From contig PHBU01000017.1 in the NCBI GenBank assembly GCA_002840685.1, forward strand, positions 120,947 through 184,946: 64,000 bases of DNA, in the 5' to 3' direction. Position 1 is the first letter of the stretch. Each line of letters starts with the position of its first letter. The position numbers and the translations under genes were made by a program. Below, one piece after another: positions 35,295-43,822 of this stretch. This stretch comes from Chloroflexi bacterium HGW-Chloroflexi-6 (GTDB taxonomy: Bacteria > Chloroflexota > Anaerolineae > Anaerolineales > Villigracilaceae). The notes below the pieces were generated by a model that ran no database searches, was not told the origin of the DNA, and saw only the letters and a list, made by a program, of their open reading frames with translations.

Positions 35295-36674
35295 CTAGGC
35301 ACTCAGCAGCTTATCCACGGCTGAGGCCAGGTCTGCCAGAGTGCGGACTTGCAATATATTGGCACACAGCGGCGCATAAGCCGGCATATCACTGTCGCCT
35401 GTGCCCCACAGGCTGGGCGGTTCAGGCGTCAACCAGACGGTGCGGGCCGCGCGGCGAGTCATCTTTTGGAACAGGTCGAGGCGCGGATTGTTGTAATTGT
35501 TGCGTCCATCGCCAACCACCAATAAGGTTGTCTGCGCATTGAGGGTGTCGAAATAATCATCGGTATAATTTTTCAGGCTGTAACCCAGATTGGTATTATA
35601 CGACCCGGCAGGCATGCGGCGCAACACCCCGCGGATGGCTGCGTTGCCATCCGCCACGTTGAAATCGGCAGAGATGTATTCAAGGTGATCGATAAAAGCA
35701 AAGGCGTGAGTTTTGCTGACCTGTCCTTGCAGGGTATAGAGAAAAGTCAGCATCAACTCTGAGCAAAAACGCATCGAGGTGCTGATATCGCACAGAACAA
35801 CGATGCGCGGCTTGCGGACCCGGTCTCTGTGTCGGATTTCGAGCGGCACGCCGCCATGTTTCAGGTTGGCGCGGATGGTGGCCTTGGCATCCAGCTGGCC
35901 GGTCTTGGCGTGCTTTTGGCGCAGGGCGATCCGCGTGCGCAGGGCGGCAGCCAGGCGCTGGACCTCGCGCTGGATGGCTTTCTTGTCCGCATCACTGAGC
36001 AGCTCGAAAGGGCGATTGACCAGGTTATCGGCAGACTCACCGGGCGGACGCTGACTCAGGTTTTCAGCCAGGCGCTCTCCTGCAAACTGGTTCAACTGAC
36101 CCTGCATCCCGGCTATGTTCTGCCGGATCAGCTCGCGCATCTGCTCAAGCCGTTCAGGGGTCATGCCCATCTCGGCCAATTGCTGCATCAGGTCACGCAG
36201 GGCTTCGCGCACTTCGGGAAAAGCCAGGGCGCGTTCCATACGTTGGGCCAGCCAGTTCTGATAACGGATGTCATCCAACTGGTTCAGACCGACCATTTGG
36301 GCAAGCTGCTCCAGTTCCTCGCGGCTGAGGGGCTGGCCGTCCATCAGGCGCCGCATGCGGTTGCGCAAAGACTCTGTATATTCACGCAAAGCCTGGAGTA
36401 GCATTTCGGCTTCTTCAGGGGTCAGATGATCCGCAAGGTTGCCACCCATCGTCGGCGGCTGGCCGGAGCCAAAAAATAACGGGAAGAGTTTCTCGAAGGT
36501 GGGAATGTCGCGCACATCTTTGATGAGCGTGGCACGCAGGGACAAACGAAACTGCTGGCGATCCTGGATCCCCAATAAATCGACTGCCGAGAACGATTCC
36601 ACGCTTTCGGCCAGGCTGATGCGCACGCCGCTGGCGCGCAAGGCAGAGGTCAGTTGTAAGATGCGGCTTTCCAT
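35295..36674 (-). CDS. VWA-domain protein, CoxE-like
   Basis: This protein of about 459 residues has a helical N-terminal half rich in Gln, Arg and Glu and a C-terminal von Willebrand A domain (about 255-455) with the metal site DISTSMR, and GSYNTNLGYSL. It matches CoxE-like proteins, which with a MoxR/CoxD ATPase insert or activate the metal centre of CO dehydrogenase and related Mo-hydroxylases. The MoxR gene lies 53 bases upstream and the Mo-hydroxylase genes 159 bases downstream on the same strand, which supports this role. The ATG at 36674 is the likely start; a TTG at 36701 is in frame. Confidence 0.85.
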   Translation of the reverse strand: MESRILQLTSALRASGVRISLAESVESFSAVDLLGIQDRQQFRLSLRATLIKDVRDIPTFEKLFPLFFGSGQPPTMGGNLADHLTPEEAEMLLQALREYTESLRNRMRRLMDGQPLSREELEQLAQMVGLNQLDDIRYQNWLAQRMERALAFPEVREALRDLMQQLAEMGMTPERLEQMRELIRQNIAGMQGQLNQFAGERLAENLSQRPPGESADNLVNRPFELLSDADKKAIQREVQRLAAALRTRIALRQKHAKTGQLDAKATIRANLKHGGVPLEIRHRDRVRKPRIVVLCDISTSMRFCSELMLTFLYTLQGQVSKTHAFAFIDHLEYISADFNVADGNAAIRGVLRRMPAGSYNTNLGYSLKNYTDDYFDTLNAQTTLLVVGDGRNNYNNPRLDLFQKMTRRAARTVWLTPEPPSLWGTGDSDMPAYAPLCANILQVRTLADLASAVDKLLSA

Positions 36675-36727
36675 ACATTCACCATTCTTGGCAGGGCGCA
36701 AAAACGCTGCGCATCTGCTTCAACCGA

Positions 36728-37687
36728 TTAATTTCCTGAGAACCGTTGGAATTCATCCGGTTTCTGGCGCGGAGGCGGCGGATTGACGTATTGCCGCCGA
36801 GCCTTGGACAGGTCGGCTTCGTGCTTGAGCAGGACGGAGAGCGTTTCCTCGAGAGTGGATTTATCCAGGCTTTGGGCGTTGAGCGCAACCAGGGCATTGG
36901 CCCAGTCAAGCGTTTCGCTGATCGAGGGCGATTTTCGCAGTTCAGCCCCGCGCAGGCGCTGGACAAATTCGACAGCCTGGCGCGCCAGCTTGGGGTTCAG
37001 ATCGGGCACTTTCAGGCGCACAACGGCAAGCTCGGCATCCAGGTCCGGGTAGTCGATGAACAAGTACAGGCAGCGGCGCTTGAGGGCTTCGCTCAACTCG
37101 CGGGTATTGTTGGAGGTCAGGATCACGAAGGGTCGGTGCCGTGCCACCAGTGTACCCAACTCGGGGACAGAAACCTGGAAATCACTCAAGACTTCCAGCA
37201 GGAAAGCCTCGAATTCGGCATCGGCACGGTCGATCTCGTCGATCAATAAGACGGTTGGCTGGTCGCTCAAAATGGCCTTGAGCAGCGGGCGCTGGAGCAG
37301 GAAACGCATCGAAAAGAAAACGTTTTCCTCGCGGGCCAGCTTGTCGGCGGCCTCTGTCAGCGAAGCAGCCTGGCCGAGTGTATCGTTGAGTTTGTCGCGC
37401 AGCAGTTGGGTATAGAGCAGTTGCTTTGAATATTCCCACTCATAAAGCGCCTTGCTTTCATCCAGGCCTTCATAGCATTGCAGGCGGATCAGTTCACGCC
37501 CGGTGGCAGCGGCGACCGCCTTGGCCAATTCCGTTTTGCCGACCCCGGCCGGCCCCTCGGTCAGCAGAGGTTTGCCCAGCTTCTCTGCCAGGTAAACAAT
37601 TGTGGAAATTTCATCGCTGGCGATGTATTTACACCGGGCAAGTTGGGTTTTAACGGTAGTGGTTGAAGTGAAGAGAGAATCGCTCAT
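36728..37687 (-). CDS. MoxR-type AAA+ ATPase, CoxD-like
   Basis: This 319-residue AAA+ protein has Walker A GPAGVGKT (Lys51), Walker B LLIDEIDRA, a sensor-1 TSNNTRELSEALKRRC region and the C-terminal lid. It belongs to the MoxR/CoxD group, which acts with VWA proteins as a chaperone for metalloenzyme assembly. As first gene of the unit it is followed by the CoxE-like gene and the Mo-hydroxylase subunits. GAGAGG lies about nine bases before the ATG. Confidence 0.9.
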   Translation of the reverse strand: MSDSLFTSTTTVKTQLARCKYIASDEISTIVYLAEKLGKPLLTEGPAGVGKTELAKAVAAATGRELIRLQCYEGLDESKALYEWEYSKQLLYTQLLRDKLNDTLGQAASLTEAADKLAREENVFFSMRFLLQRPLLKAILSDQPTVLLIDEIDRADAEFEAFLLEVLSDFQVSVPELGTLVARHRPFVILTSNNTRELSEALKRRCLYLFIDYPDLDAELAVVRLKVPDLNPKLARQAVEFVQRLRGAELRKSPSISETLDWANALVALNAQSLDKSTLEETLSVLLKHEADLSKARRQYVNPPPPRQKPDEFQRFSGN

Positions 37688-37805
37688 CGTGGAAGCCTCT
37701 CAAGGGTCAGCCGCCCCGGCAAATGCTCAGAAGCGGTGCCTGAATGAGACCAGTATACTCCGATTAGGCGTCAGGCGTTCCTTAAGGTTTGGTAAAAAAC
37801 TCCAC

Positions 37806-37848
37806 TTGAATTTTAAATCTGGACTTGCTACACTATACGAAATGTATA
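37806..37848 (+). promoter_or_regulatory. Promoter and palindrome upstream of the 913-residue protein
   Basis: TTGAAT (37806-37811), a 17-base spacer and TACACT (37829-37834) fit a sigma-70 promoter. Just downstream lies the inverted repeat TATAC-GAAAT-GTATA (37834-37848), at the expected transcription start. Confidence 0.5.
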
Positions 37849-37862
37849 TTTAGGGAGACCGC

Positions 37863-40604
37863 ATGACTGAACCTTTGTACTTTCAATGGCAAAATGAGCA
37901 TTTACTAAAAACCATTTACCCTTTGCGCGATGTCAAACTGCGCGATTTTCTGGTCTACTTTGCCGAGATCGACATTTGGGCTCAATACAAAAACCGGCCC
38001 GCAGCCGCGCTCGAAGCGGATACTCGTGCCTATCACGATACGCAGAAGCGCCTGTCTCGCCAGGCCCTGGATGATTACAACGAGATGCGCGCCTACTTCA
38101 TGACACCGGATATGCGCGCTTTCTATACCGAAAAATTTGGCGCGGTAGACGAAGTCGAATTGGCGAAAATCAACCAGTTGCACGCCATTTTCATTGCCAA
38201 CCTGCCCAAACTGAACGATGTGCGCAAGGAAAAGTATTTCATCAGCCAGCACGAGCCACAATGGGTCAACCGGCGAACCGAAGCCCGGAGGCTGATCGCG
38301 CAGAAAAAACGCCGCGTCGAAGGCATCGCACCCACCCACCCCAAACACCCGCAGGAAGTGCAAGAACTCGACAAAATGGAAGATGTCATGCTGCCGATGA
38401 TCGACGAGGAGTTGATACGGCTAAGAACTTTCATCAAAACCTTCGAAAAAATCGAAGGGCGCAAACTGGAACTGTTCAAAGCCAAAGAGACCGCTCAGCG
38501 CCGCAAAGATGAGATCAAGCGCAAGCTGCCGCAGTTGGAGACCAATCTCAGGCCATTGGAAGCCAAACACGCAACCCTATCCGCCGAGTTGAACCGTCTC
38601 AAGAGTCCGCCCGATTACCGCGAGGCTGAAAAACACTTCGCAAACCCGAACCCGGCCTCCATTTTTGGAGCAAATATCGAAGCGGGCTTTCTCAAAAAAT
38701 TGAGCGAGATGCGCAAAACGCTGATAGGCGAATACGGCTACGCCAACAACAAAACCCTGGCGCTGCGCAATCACCTGTTCAACTGGCAGCAGTATCTAAA
38801 AGAACTGGAGAAGGAAGCTGTTACTCTTGAAGTCAACCTGCGCAATATGCCCGCCACCTGGGCCAGGCGCGCCGAAAGCGAAACCCGACTGGCACTGCTT
38901 CGCGGCAGCATTATCGAAATTTTGCAGAGCGAAATAAATGAACTGACCAACTTTCACGCAGGACTGGAAGCAATCGTCAAGACAAAAGCCGAAATTGAGA
39001 CCGCCACCAAAGCCAAAGAACAAGAATTGGCCAGGGTCGAACAAAACCTGGCCGTTTACCGAAAAGATTTTCAGGCAATGAAAGAAGAACTCGCAACCGC
39101 GGAAGCCACACTCGCTACCGATGAGATAACCTATCTGACCGAGTACAAACCCGCCGGCCCGGTCACCAACAAGCATATCGCGCGCGCCAAGGTTGAACAA
39201 TACCAGGCATCGCTCGTCGGGAAAACCCGCGATGAATTGCTCGAAGAGATTGTCCAACGCTTCATCCAAAATCCGGAACGTTACCCACTCTGGCTGCAAT
39301 ACATGGTCATCCATTTTTCGGGGATGCGCTACAAAAGCGCCCACGGCTCATGGGCCAGCCCAACCGACTTTCTGGGGCGCTGGCATACCCATCAGACCGA
39401 AAAAACACTCAAAGGGCTCGACGATTCCGCGATCGAGACGTGCTGCCGCGAGAAACTGGCCCAATATGCAGATCGCGCCAAAGCGCCGGCCCTGGCCCGC
39501 TCCCTGGATAAAACCTGGGCAGGCAAACGCGACATGCACCTGAAGGGAATCGCATCCAATGGGCCCAAGACCCGCCGCGCCGCCCTCAATCAACTGCTGG
39601 TGGATGAGGCCAAATACGATCATAGCCTGCTCAGCGAAGATCAGGTGCTCGCCGTCCTGCTCGGCATGAAAGATCAGTTCCCCGCATGGATGTGGAAGGA
39701 AATCATCGCGCTGACACCCCTGCGCGTCAACCACGTCAACGAGCCGCTCTGGGAAAAACTCTCACCCGAAGAAGAAGCGCAGAAAAACGCCTACGAAAGC
39801 GGCGAACTGCGCGCTCTGGTTGGCAAGTGGAAGGAAGAAAACATGTCGGGCTGGCGCGAAGAACACGAACGCAGCCACCAACTGATCGTCACCCGCGCTG
39901 TTTGCAACGAAACCGCTGAACACTGCCAACACCTGCGCGGACACAACCCGCCCGGTGGATTGACCTCCAAGGCGCCCTGGTACATGAAGCAAGAAAAGGA
40001 AGCCAAAATCCCTGGCGAGCCGCGCCCATATTTCACCAAACCCAAAAAACAGGAAGATTTCACGGTCGGGGCCAGCATCCTGTGGCTGCGCTTTGTTCAG
40101 GAGGAGAAAAGCCCCTGGCGCATCGCCCGCCCATTGGTCACAAAAGACGGTGACGGTCTGCTGCCTGCCGAGTTTCGCGGCAAAAAGGCAACCGGCGGCT
40201 GGAAGTACACCGAAACCGACATCGTCATCCGCACCCGCACGTTCACCGACACCGAGAAGAAACAGGTTACCCAGGAACAATGGCTGCGCTGGATCCATGA
40301 GGCGACCGTTGCCGCCGTTGGCGATACCGCAGACGGCCCGGTGGTGCTGACCTTCGAGACCGCCCTACCCGACGACGATCCCGGTTTGTCTTCGATCGGC
40401 CTGTTCCGTATCTGGCTCTCGAATGCGCTTTTTATGGGCAGCGAGGATAATTACAACGGCTCGTTTGTCGGTTTTGTACCCGAAGGCCAGTTGCCGGTCG
40501 AGCACCTCGAAGAAATGCTGGACTGGAACAAAATATTGCGCAGGCAGGTTATGACCCCCACAGAACTGGAAGCCTGGCGCAAGAAAAACATCCGGCGGCA
40601 GTAG
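37863..40604 (+). CDS. Large coiled-coil protein of unknown family, 913 residues
   Basis: I do not recognise this protein. It has no signal peptide and no membrane helix. Residues about 110-460 are charged and helical, with several coiled-coil stretches (for example RKLELFKAKETAQRRKDEIK, and EIETATKAKEQELARVEQNL). The C-terminal part from about residue 480 looks globular, with HFSGMRYKSAHGSW, HQLIVTRAVC followed by HCQHLRGHNPP, and a late acidic segment DDDPGLSSIG. Clustered His and Cys near residues 680-700 could be a metal or active site. GGGAG precedes the ATG by five bases. It has its own promoter and is alone between divergent MoxR and the GH3 gene. Codon usage looks like its neighbours, so recent transfer is not obvious. 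Confidence 0.85.
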   Translation: MTEPLYFQWQNEHLLKTIYPLRDVKLRDFLVYFAEIDIWAQYKNRPAAALEADTRAYHDTQKRLSRQALDDYNEMRAYFMTPDMRAFYTEKFGAVDEVELAKINQLHAIFIANLPKLNDVRKEKYFISQHEPQWVNRRTEARRLIAQKKRRVEGIAPTHPKHPQEVQELDKMEDVMLPMIDEELIRLRTFIKTFEKIEGRKLELFKAKETAQRRKDEIKRKLPQLETNLRPLEAKHATLSAELNRLKSPPDYREAEKHFANPNPASIFGANIEAGFLKKLSEMRKTLIGEYGYANNKTLALRNHLFNWQQYLKELEKEAVTLEVNLRNMPATWARRAESETRLALLRGSIIEILQSEINELTNFHAGLEAIVKTKAEIETATKAKEQELARVEQNLAVYRKDFQAMKEELATAEATLATDEITYLTEYKPAGPVTNKHIARAKVEQYQASLVGKTRDELLEEIVQRFIQNPERYPLWLQYMVIHFSGMRYKSAHGSWASPTDFLGRWHTHQTEKTLKGLDDSAIETCCREKLAQYADRAKAPALARSLDKTWAGKRDMHLKGIASNGPKTRRAALNQLLVDEAKYDHSLLSEDQVLAVLLGMKDQFPAWMWKEIIALTPLRVNHVNEPLWEKLSPEEEAQKNAYESGELRALVGKWKEENMSGWREEHERSHQLIVTRAVCNETAEHCQHLRGHNPPGGLTSKAPWYMKQEKEAKIPGEPRPYFTKPKKQEDFTVGASILWLRFVQEEKSPWRIARPLVTKDGDGLLPAEFRGKKATGGWKYTETDIVIRTRTFTDTEKKQVTQEQWLRWIHEATVAAVGDTADGPVVLTFETALPDDDPGLSSIGLFRIWLSNALFMGSEDNYNGSFVGFVPEGQLPVEHLEEMLDWNKILRRQVMTPTELEAWRKKNIRRQ

Positions 40605-40650
40605 ATCAAGCTCTGATGTGTACTGATTTTGTATTTTGTGATATGCTTAA

Positions 40651-40662
40651 GTAAGCGCTTAC
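40651..40662. promoter_or_regulatory. LacI/CcpA-type operator upstream of the GH3 gene
   Basis: The perfect 12-base palindrome GTAAGCGCTTAC lies 47 bases before the beta-glucosidase start. Its central CG and flanks fit LacI-family operators. The core differs from the GAACGTTC operator at 15.5 kb, so a different repressor is expected. Confidence 0.65.
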
Positions 40663-40709
40663 ATGAAAGAAAAATCACAATTTCACATCATTTACACAAG
40701 GACAATCTC

Positions 40710-43352
40710 ATGAGTGACAGAATTGAACAGTTAATTGCACAAATGACTTTCGAAGAAAAAGTCAGCCTGCTGGCCGGCAAGGATATGTGGCATACCGTCG
40801 CGGTCGAACGGCTGGGTATCCCGGTTGTCAAAGTCACCGATGGCCCCAATGGCGCGCGCGGCGCAGGCGGCAGCACCGGCCTGACCTCGGCTTGCACCCC
40901 CTGCGGCGCAGCCCTCGGCGCAACCTGGAACACCGAGCTGGTTGAACAGGTTGGCAAAGTCCTGGCCGAAGAAGTCAAGGCCAAGGGTGCGCACATCCTG
41001 CTGGCTCCGACCGTCAACATCCACCGCACCCCCACCGCCGGGCGCAACTTCGAATGTTACTCAGAAGACCCCCTCCACAGCGGCGAAATGGCCAGCGCCT
41101 ACATCGACGGCCTGCAAAAGAACGGCGCGGGCGCCTGCATTAAACATTTTGTTACCAACGACCAGGAATTCGAGCGCTTCACGATCAGTTCCGAAATCGC
41201 CGAGCGCCCCTTGCATGAGATCTACCTCGAGCCCTTCCGCATCGCCATCCAAAAAGCAAAACCCTGGGCGGTCATGTCGGCCTACAACCGCATCAACGGC
41301 GTTTATGCCGCCGATAATGACTACACGCTATACGAAATTCTGAAAGAACGCTGGGGCTTCGATGGCATTGTCATGTCCGACTGGTTCGGCACCTACGATC
41401 CCGAAGCCGCCCAGAGCGGCCTTGATCTCGAAATGCCCGGCCCGGCGCGCTGGGCCAGCATCGAACACATCAAGAAGGCTCTCGAAATGGGCCGCATGAC
41501 CCAGGAGAAACTGGATGACAAAGTCCGGCGCATGTTGCGCATGATGGAGCGCGTCGGGGCCTTCGACCAGCCAACCCTCCAGCCTGAAACCGCTTACGAC
41601 AATCCGGCCCACCGCACGGTTTTGCGCCGCGCCAGCGCCGAAAGCATCGTCCTGCTCAAAAATGACGGCAGCCTGCCGCTCGATGAGGCCAAAAGTATCC
41701 TGGTTCTTGGCGAAAACGCAGTCGTCCCGCAGATCGTCGGCGGCGGCAGCGCGCATGTCAATGTCCACTACGTAGTCACACCGTTGGACGGAATTAAATC
41801 CCGCGCGAAGGGCGATGTCCATTATTTCATAGGGACGCCGACTCACCGCAACCTGCCCGTTGCGCAAGCCGGCTGGTTCAAAGCCGATGACGGTTCGATC
41901 GGCCTGACAATGACCACGTTTACCAACCACGAACTGGCCGGAGAGCCGTATTCCTCCGCAATTTGCGATCGCTTCAACTTCTCGTGGTTCAACACCGAAA
42001 CCGCCGCCCCCAACCCCGAAGCTTTCTCCGTTAGATTCAGCGGTACGTTGAGCGTTCCCGAAACCGGCAGCTACGATTTCGGCCTGACCAGCCTCGGCCT
42101 GAGCCGTATCACTCTCGACGGCAAGCTGTTGCTCGATCACTGGACCGATCGCACCGACAAGGAAATGCGCCAGAAAGTAGTCAGCACCCAGCTCGAAGCC
42201 GGGCGCGCCTACCCGATCTTGATCGAGTATTCCTTTGCCGGCAAAGAACGCTGGCGCGGGCTGCGCTTTGGACTGATGCCCTCCCTGCCCGCCGATTCAA
42301 TCGAGCAGGCTGTCCAAATGGCCGCCAAGGCTGATGCAGTTGTACTCGTAGCCGGTCTGACCAACGAGTGGGAGAGCGAAGGCTTCGACCGCGTCAATAT
42401 GGACCTGCCCAACAAACAGGATGAACTGATCCGCCGCGTGGCGGCCGCCAACCCCAGAACGGTCGTGGTCATGAACGCCGGTTCTCCAGTCAGCATGCCC
42501 TGGGCCGATGACGTGGCTGCCATCCTGCAATACTGGTATCCCGGCCAGGAAGGCGGCAATGCCCTGGCAGATGTGCTCTTTGGCGATGTCAACCCGTCTG
42601 GCAAACTGCCCACCACGCACCCCTACCGCCTGCAAGACAGCCCGTCTTACATCAACTTCCCCGGCGAGAATGGCAAAGTCCAGTACGGCGAGGGTATTTT
42701 CGTCGGCTACCGTTACTATGATAAAAAAGAACTGCCAGTGCGTTTCCCGTTCGGTTACGGGCTGTCGTACACGATCTTCGAGTACAGCGATCTGAAGCTG
42801 GACAAAGACTCCTACAGTCCCGGCGACGAGATCAAGGTCACGCTGACGGTCAAAAACACCGGCAAACGCGCTGGGCAGGAAGTCGTTCAGGTTTACCTGC
42901 GCGACCCCGAAGCACGCCTGGTGCGCCCCGAAAAGGAACTGAAAGCCTTCACAAAGGTCAATTTGCAGCCGGGCGAGAGCAAAACCATTACCCTGACCCT
43001 CACCCGCCAATCGCTGGCCTTCTACGACCCGTCCGTGCCGGGCTGGGTCGCCGAAGCTGGAGCATTCGAGGTGCTGGTCGGGGCCTCATCGGCAGATATC
43101 CGCCTGCGAGCCGGGTTCAGCTACACGGGAGATATCGCCACCCTGCGCAGCTTCAACCTGAACAGCAAAATCAAAGATCTGCTTAATAACCCCCAGGCCA
43201 AAGCCGTGCTCGAAAAACACATCCCCGAAGTACTGGGCGCACCCGAAATCAACATGGCGATGGACATGACCCTCAATCAGATTGTGCCTTTCGCGGCCGA
43301 GGTGCTGACATCAGAGAAGTTAAAAGCCATCGAAGCCGACCTGAAAGCCTAA
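40710..43352 (+). CDS. Glycoside hydrolase family 3 beta-glucosidase with PA14 insertion
   Basis: This 880-residue enzyme lacks a signal peptide and is probably cytoplasmic. It has the GH3 barrel (KVTDGPNGARG, LLAPTVNIHRTP, KHFVTNDQE) with the nucleophile Asp224 in GIVMSDWFG, the second alpha/beta domain (ASAESIVLLKNDG, NEWESEGFDR), an inserted PA14-type beta domain (about residues 390-525; VRFSGTLSVPETGSYDFGL) that shapes the sugar site, and a fibronectin-III-like domain (about 690-805). A 60-residue helical tail with no known counterpart ends the protein. The start at 40710 is set by AAGGA eight bases upstream; an in-frame extension to 40629 overlaps the operator. It probably hydrolyses beta-gluco-oligosaccharides and could act on beta-1,2-glucan fragments. 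Confidence 0.92.
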   Translation: MSDRIEQLIAQMTFEEKVSLLAGKDMWHTVAVERLGIPVVKVTDGPNGARGAGGSTGLTSACTPCGAALGATWNTELVEQVGKVLAEEVKAKGAHILLAPTVNIHRTPTAGRNFECYSEDPLHSGEMASAYIDGLQKNGAGACIKHFVTNDQEFERFTISSEIAERPLHEIYLEPFRIAIQKAKPWAVMSAYNRINGVYAADNDYTLYEILKERWGFDGIVMSDWFGTYDPEAAQSGLDLEMPGPARWASIEHIKKALEMGRMTQEKLDDKVRRMLRMMERVGAFDQPTLQPETAYDNPAHRTVLRRASAESIVLLKNDGSLPLDEAKSILVLGENAVVPQIVGGGSAHVNVHYVVTPLDGIKSRAKGDVHYFIGTPTHRNLPVAQAGWFKADDGSIGLTMTTFTNHELAGEPYSSAICDRFNFSWFNTETAAPNPEAFSVRFSGTLSVPETGSYDFGLTSLGLSRITLDGKLLLDHWTDRTDKEMRQKVVSTQLEAGRAYPILIEYSFAGKERWRGLRFGLMPSLPADSIEQAVQMAAKADAVVLVAGLTNEWESEGFDRVNMDLPNKQDELIRRVAAANPRTVVVMNAGSPVSMPWADDVAAILQYWYPGQEGGNALADVLFGDVNPSGKLPTTHPYRLQDSPSYINFPGENGKVQYGEGIFVGYRYYDKKELPVRFPFGYGLSYTIFEYSDLKLDKDSYSPGDEIKVTLTVKNTGKRAGQEVVQVYLRDPEARLVRPEKELKAFTKVNLQPGESKTITLTLTRQSLAFYDPSVPGWVAEAGAFEVLVGASSADIRLRAGFSYTGDIATLRSFNLNSKIKDLLNNPQAKAVLEKHIPEVLGAPEINMAMDMTLNQIVPFAAEVLTSEKLKAIEADLKA

Positions 43353-43375
43353 GAAAACCTTTTACATTATTTTTC

Positions 43376-43413
43376 AAACTTGCTCCGAATGAATTCATTC
43401 GGAGCAAGTTTTT
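43376..43413 (+). terminator. Terminator of the GH3 gene
   Basis: A 36-base perfect palindrome beginning AAACTTGCTCCGAATG and centred on GAATTC ends in a run of T, 23 bases after the stop codon. Confidence 0.9.
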
Positions 43414-43430
43414 AATTAATACTATTGGTC

Positions 43431-43459
43431 TTGACATACTGTGCTTCGCACAGTATAAT
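43431..43459 (+). promoter_or_regulatory. Consensus promoter with PadR-type operator in the spacer
   Basis: TTGACA (43431-43436) and TATAAT (43454-43459) are both perfect with a 17-base spacer. The spacer is occupied by the palindrome ATACTGTGC-TTC-GCACAGTAT (43436-43456), so a bound repressor would exclude RNA polymerase. PadR regulators use such ATAC/GTAT-type sites. Confidence 0.85.
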
Positions 43460-43477
43460 ATATCAAAAGGGTACAAA

Positions 43478-43810
43478 ATGACAAACAATAATACGTTACT
43501 CGAAAACACTATTCTGGAATTGCGACGCGGCGTGATCGTGCTGGCAGTCCTGAGTCAATTGAGCGAAGAGCAGTATGGCTACTCCCTGCTGAAATTGCTC
43601 GCCGACCAGGGGCTGGAACTCGACCAGGGAACGCTCTATCCCCTGTTACGCCGGTTAGAGTCGCAAGGGCTGCTGCAATCGGTCTGGAAGCTCGAAGAAG
43701 CACGCCCTCGTCGTTATTACATTACCAGTGATGCGGGAAAAGCTATTTTGCCGCAATTGAAACAAGAATGGTCTGGCATCATCTCAATGATGAACAAGAT
43801 GCTGGCATAA
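43478..43810 (+). CDS. PadR-family transcriptional regulator
   Basis: This 110-residue winged-helix protein has the PadR pattern: ELRRGVIVLAVLSQL, EEQYGYSLLKLL, GTLYPLLRRLESQGLL and RPRRYYITSDAG. It is of the short (PadR-s2) type with a single C-terminal dimerisation helix. It lies just downstream of a perfect promoter that contains a palindromic operator, so it probably represses itself and the membrane-protein gene 12 bases further on. The inducer is unknown; relatives respond to antimicrobials or phenolics. Confidence 0.92.
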   Translation: MTNNNTLLENTILELRRGVIVLAVLSQLSEEQYGYSLLKLLADQGLELDQGTLYPLLRRLESQGLLQSVWKLEEARPRRYYITSDAGKAILPQLKQEWSGIISMMNKMLA

Positions 43811-43822
43811 GAAGGAGAAAAA

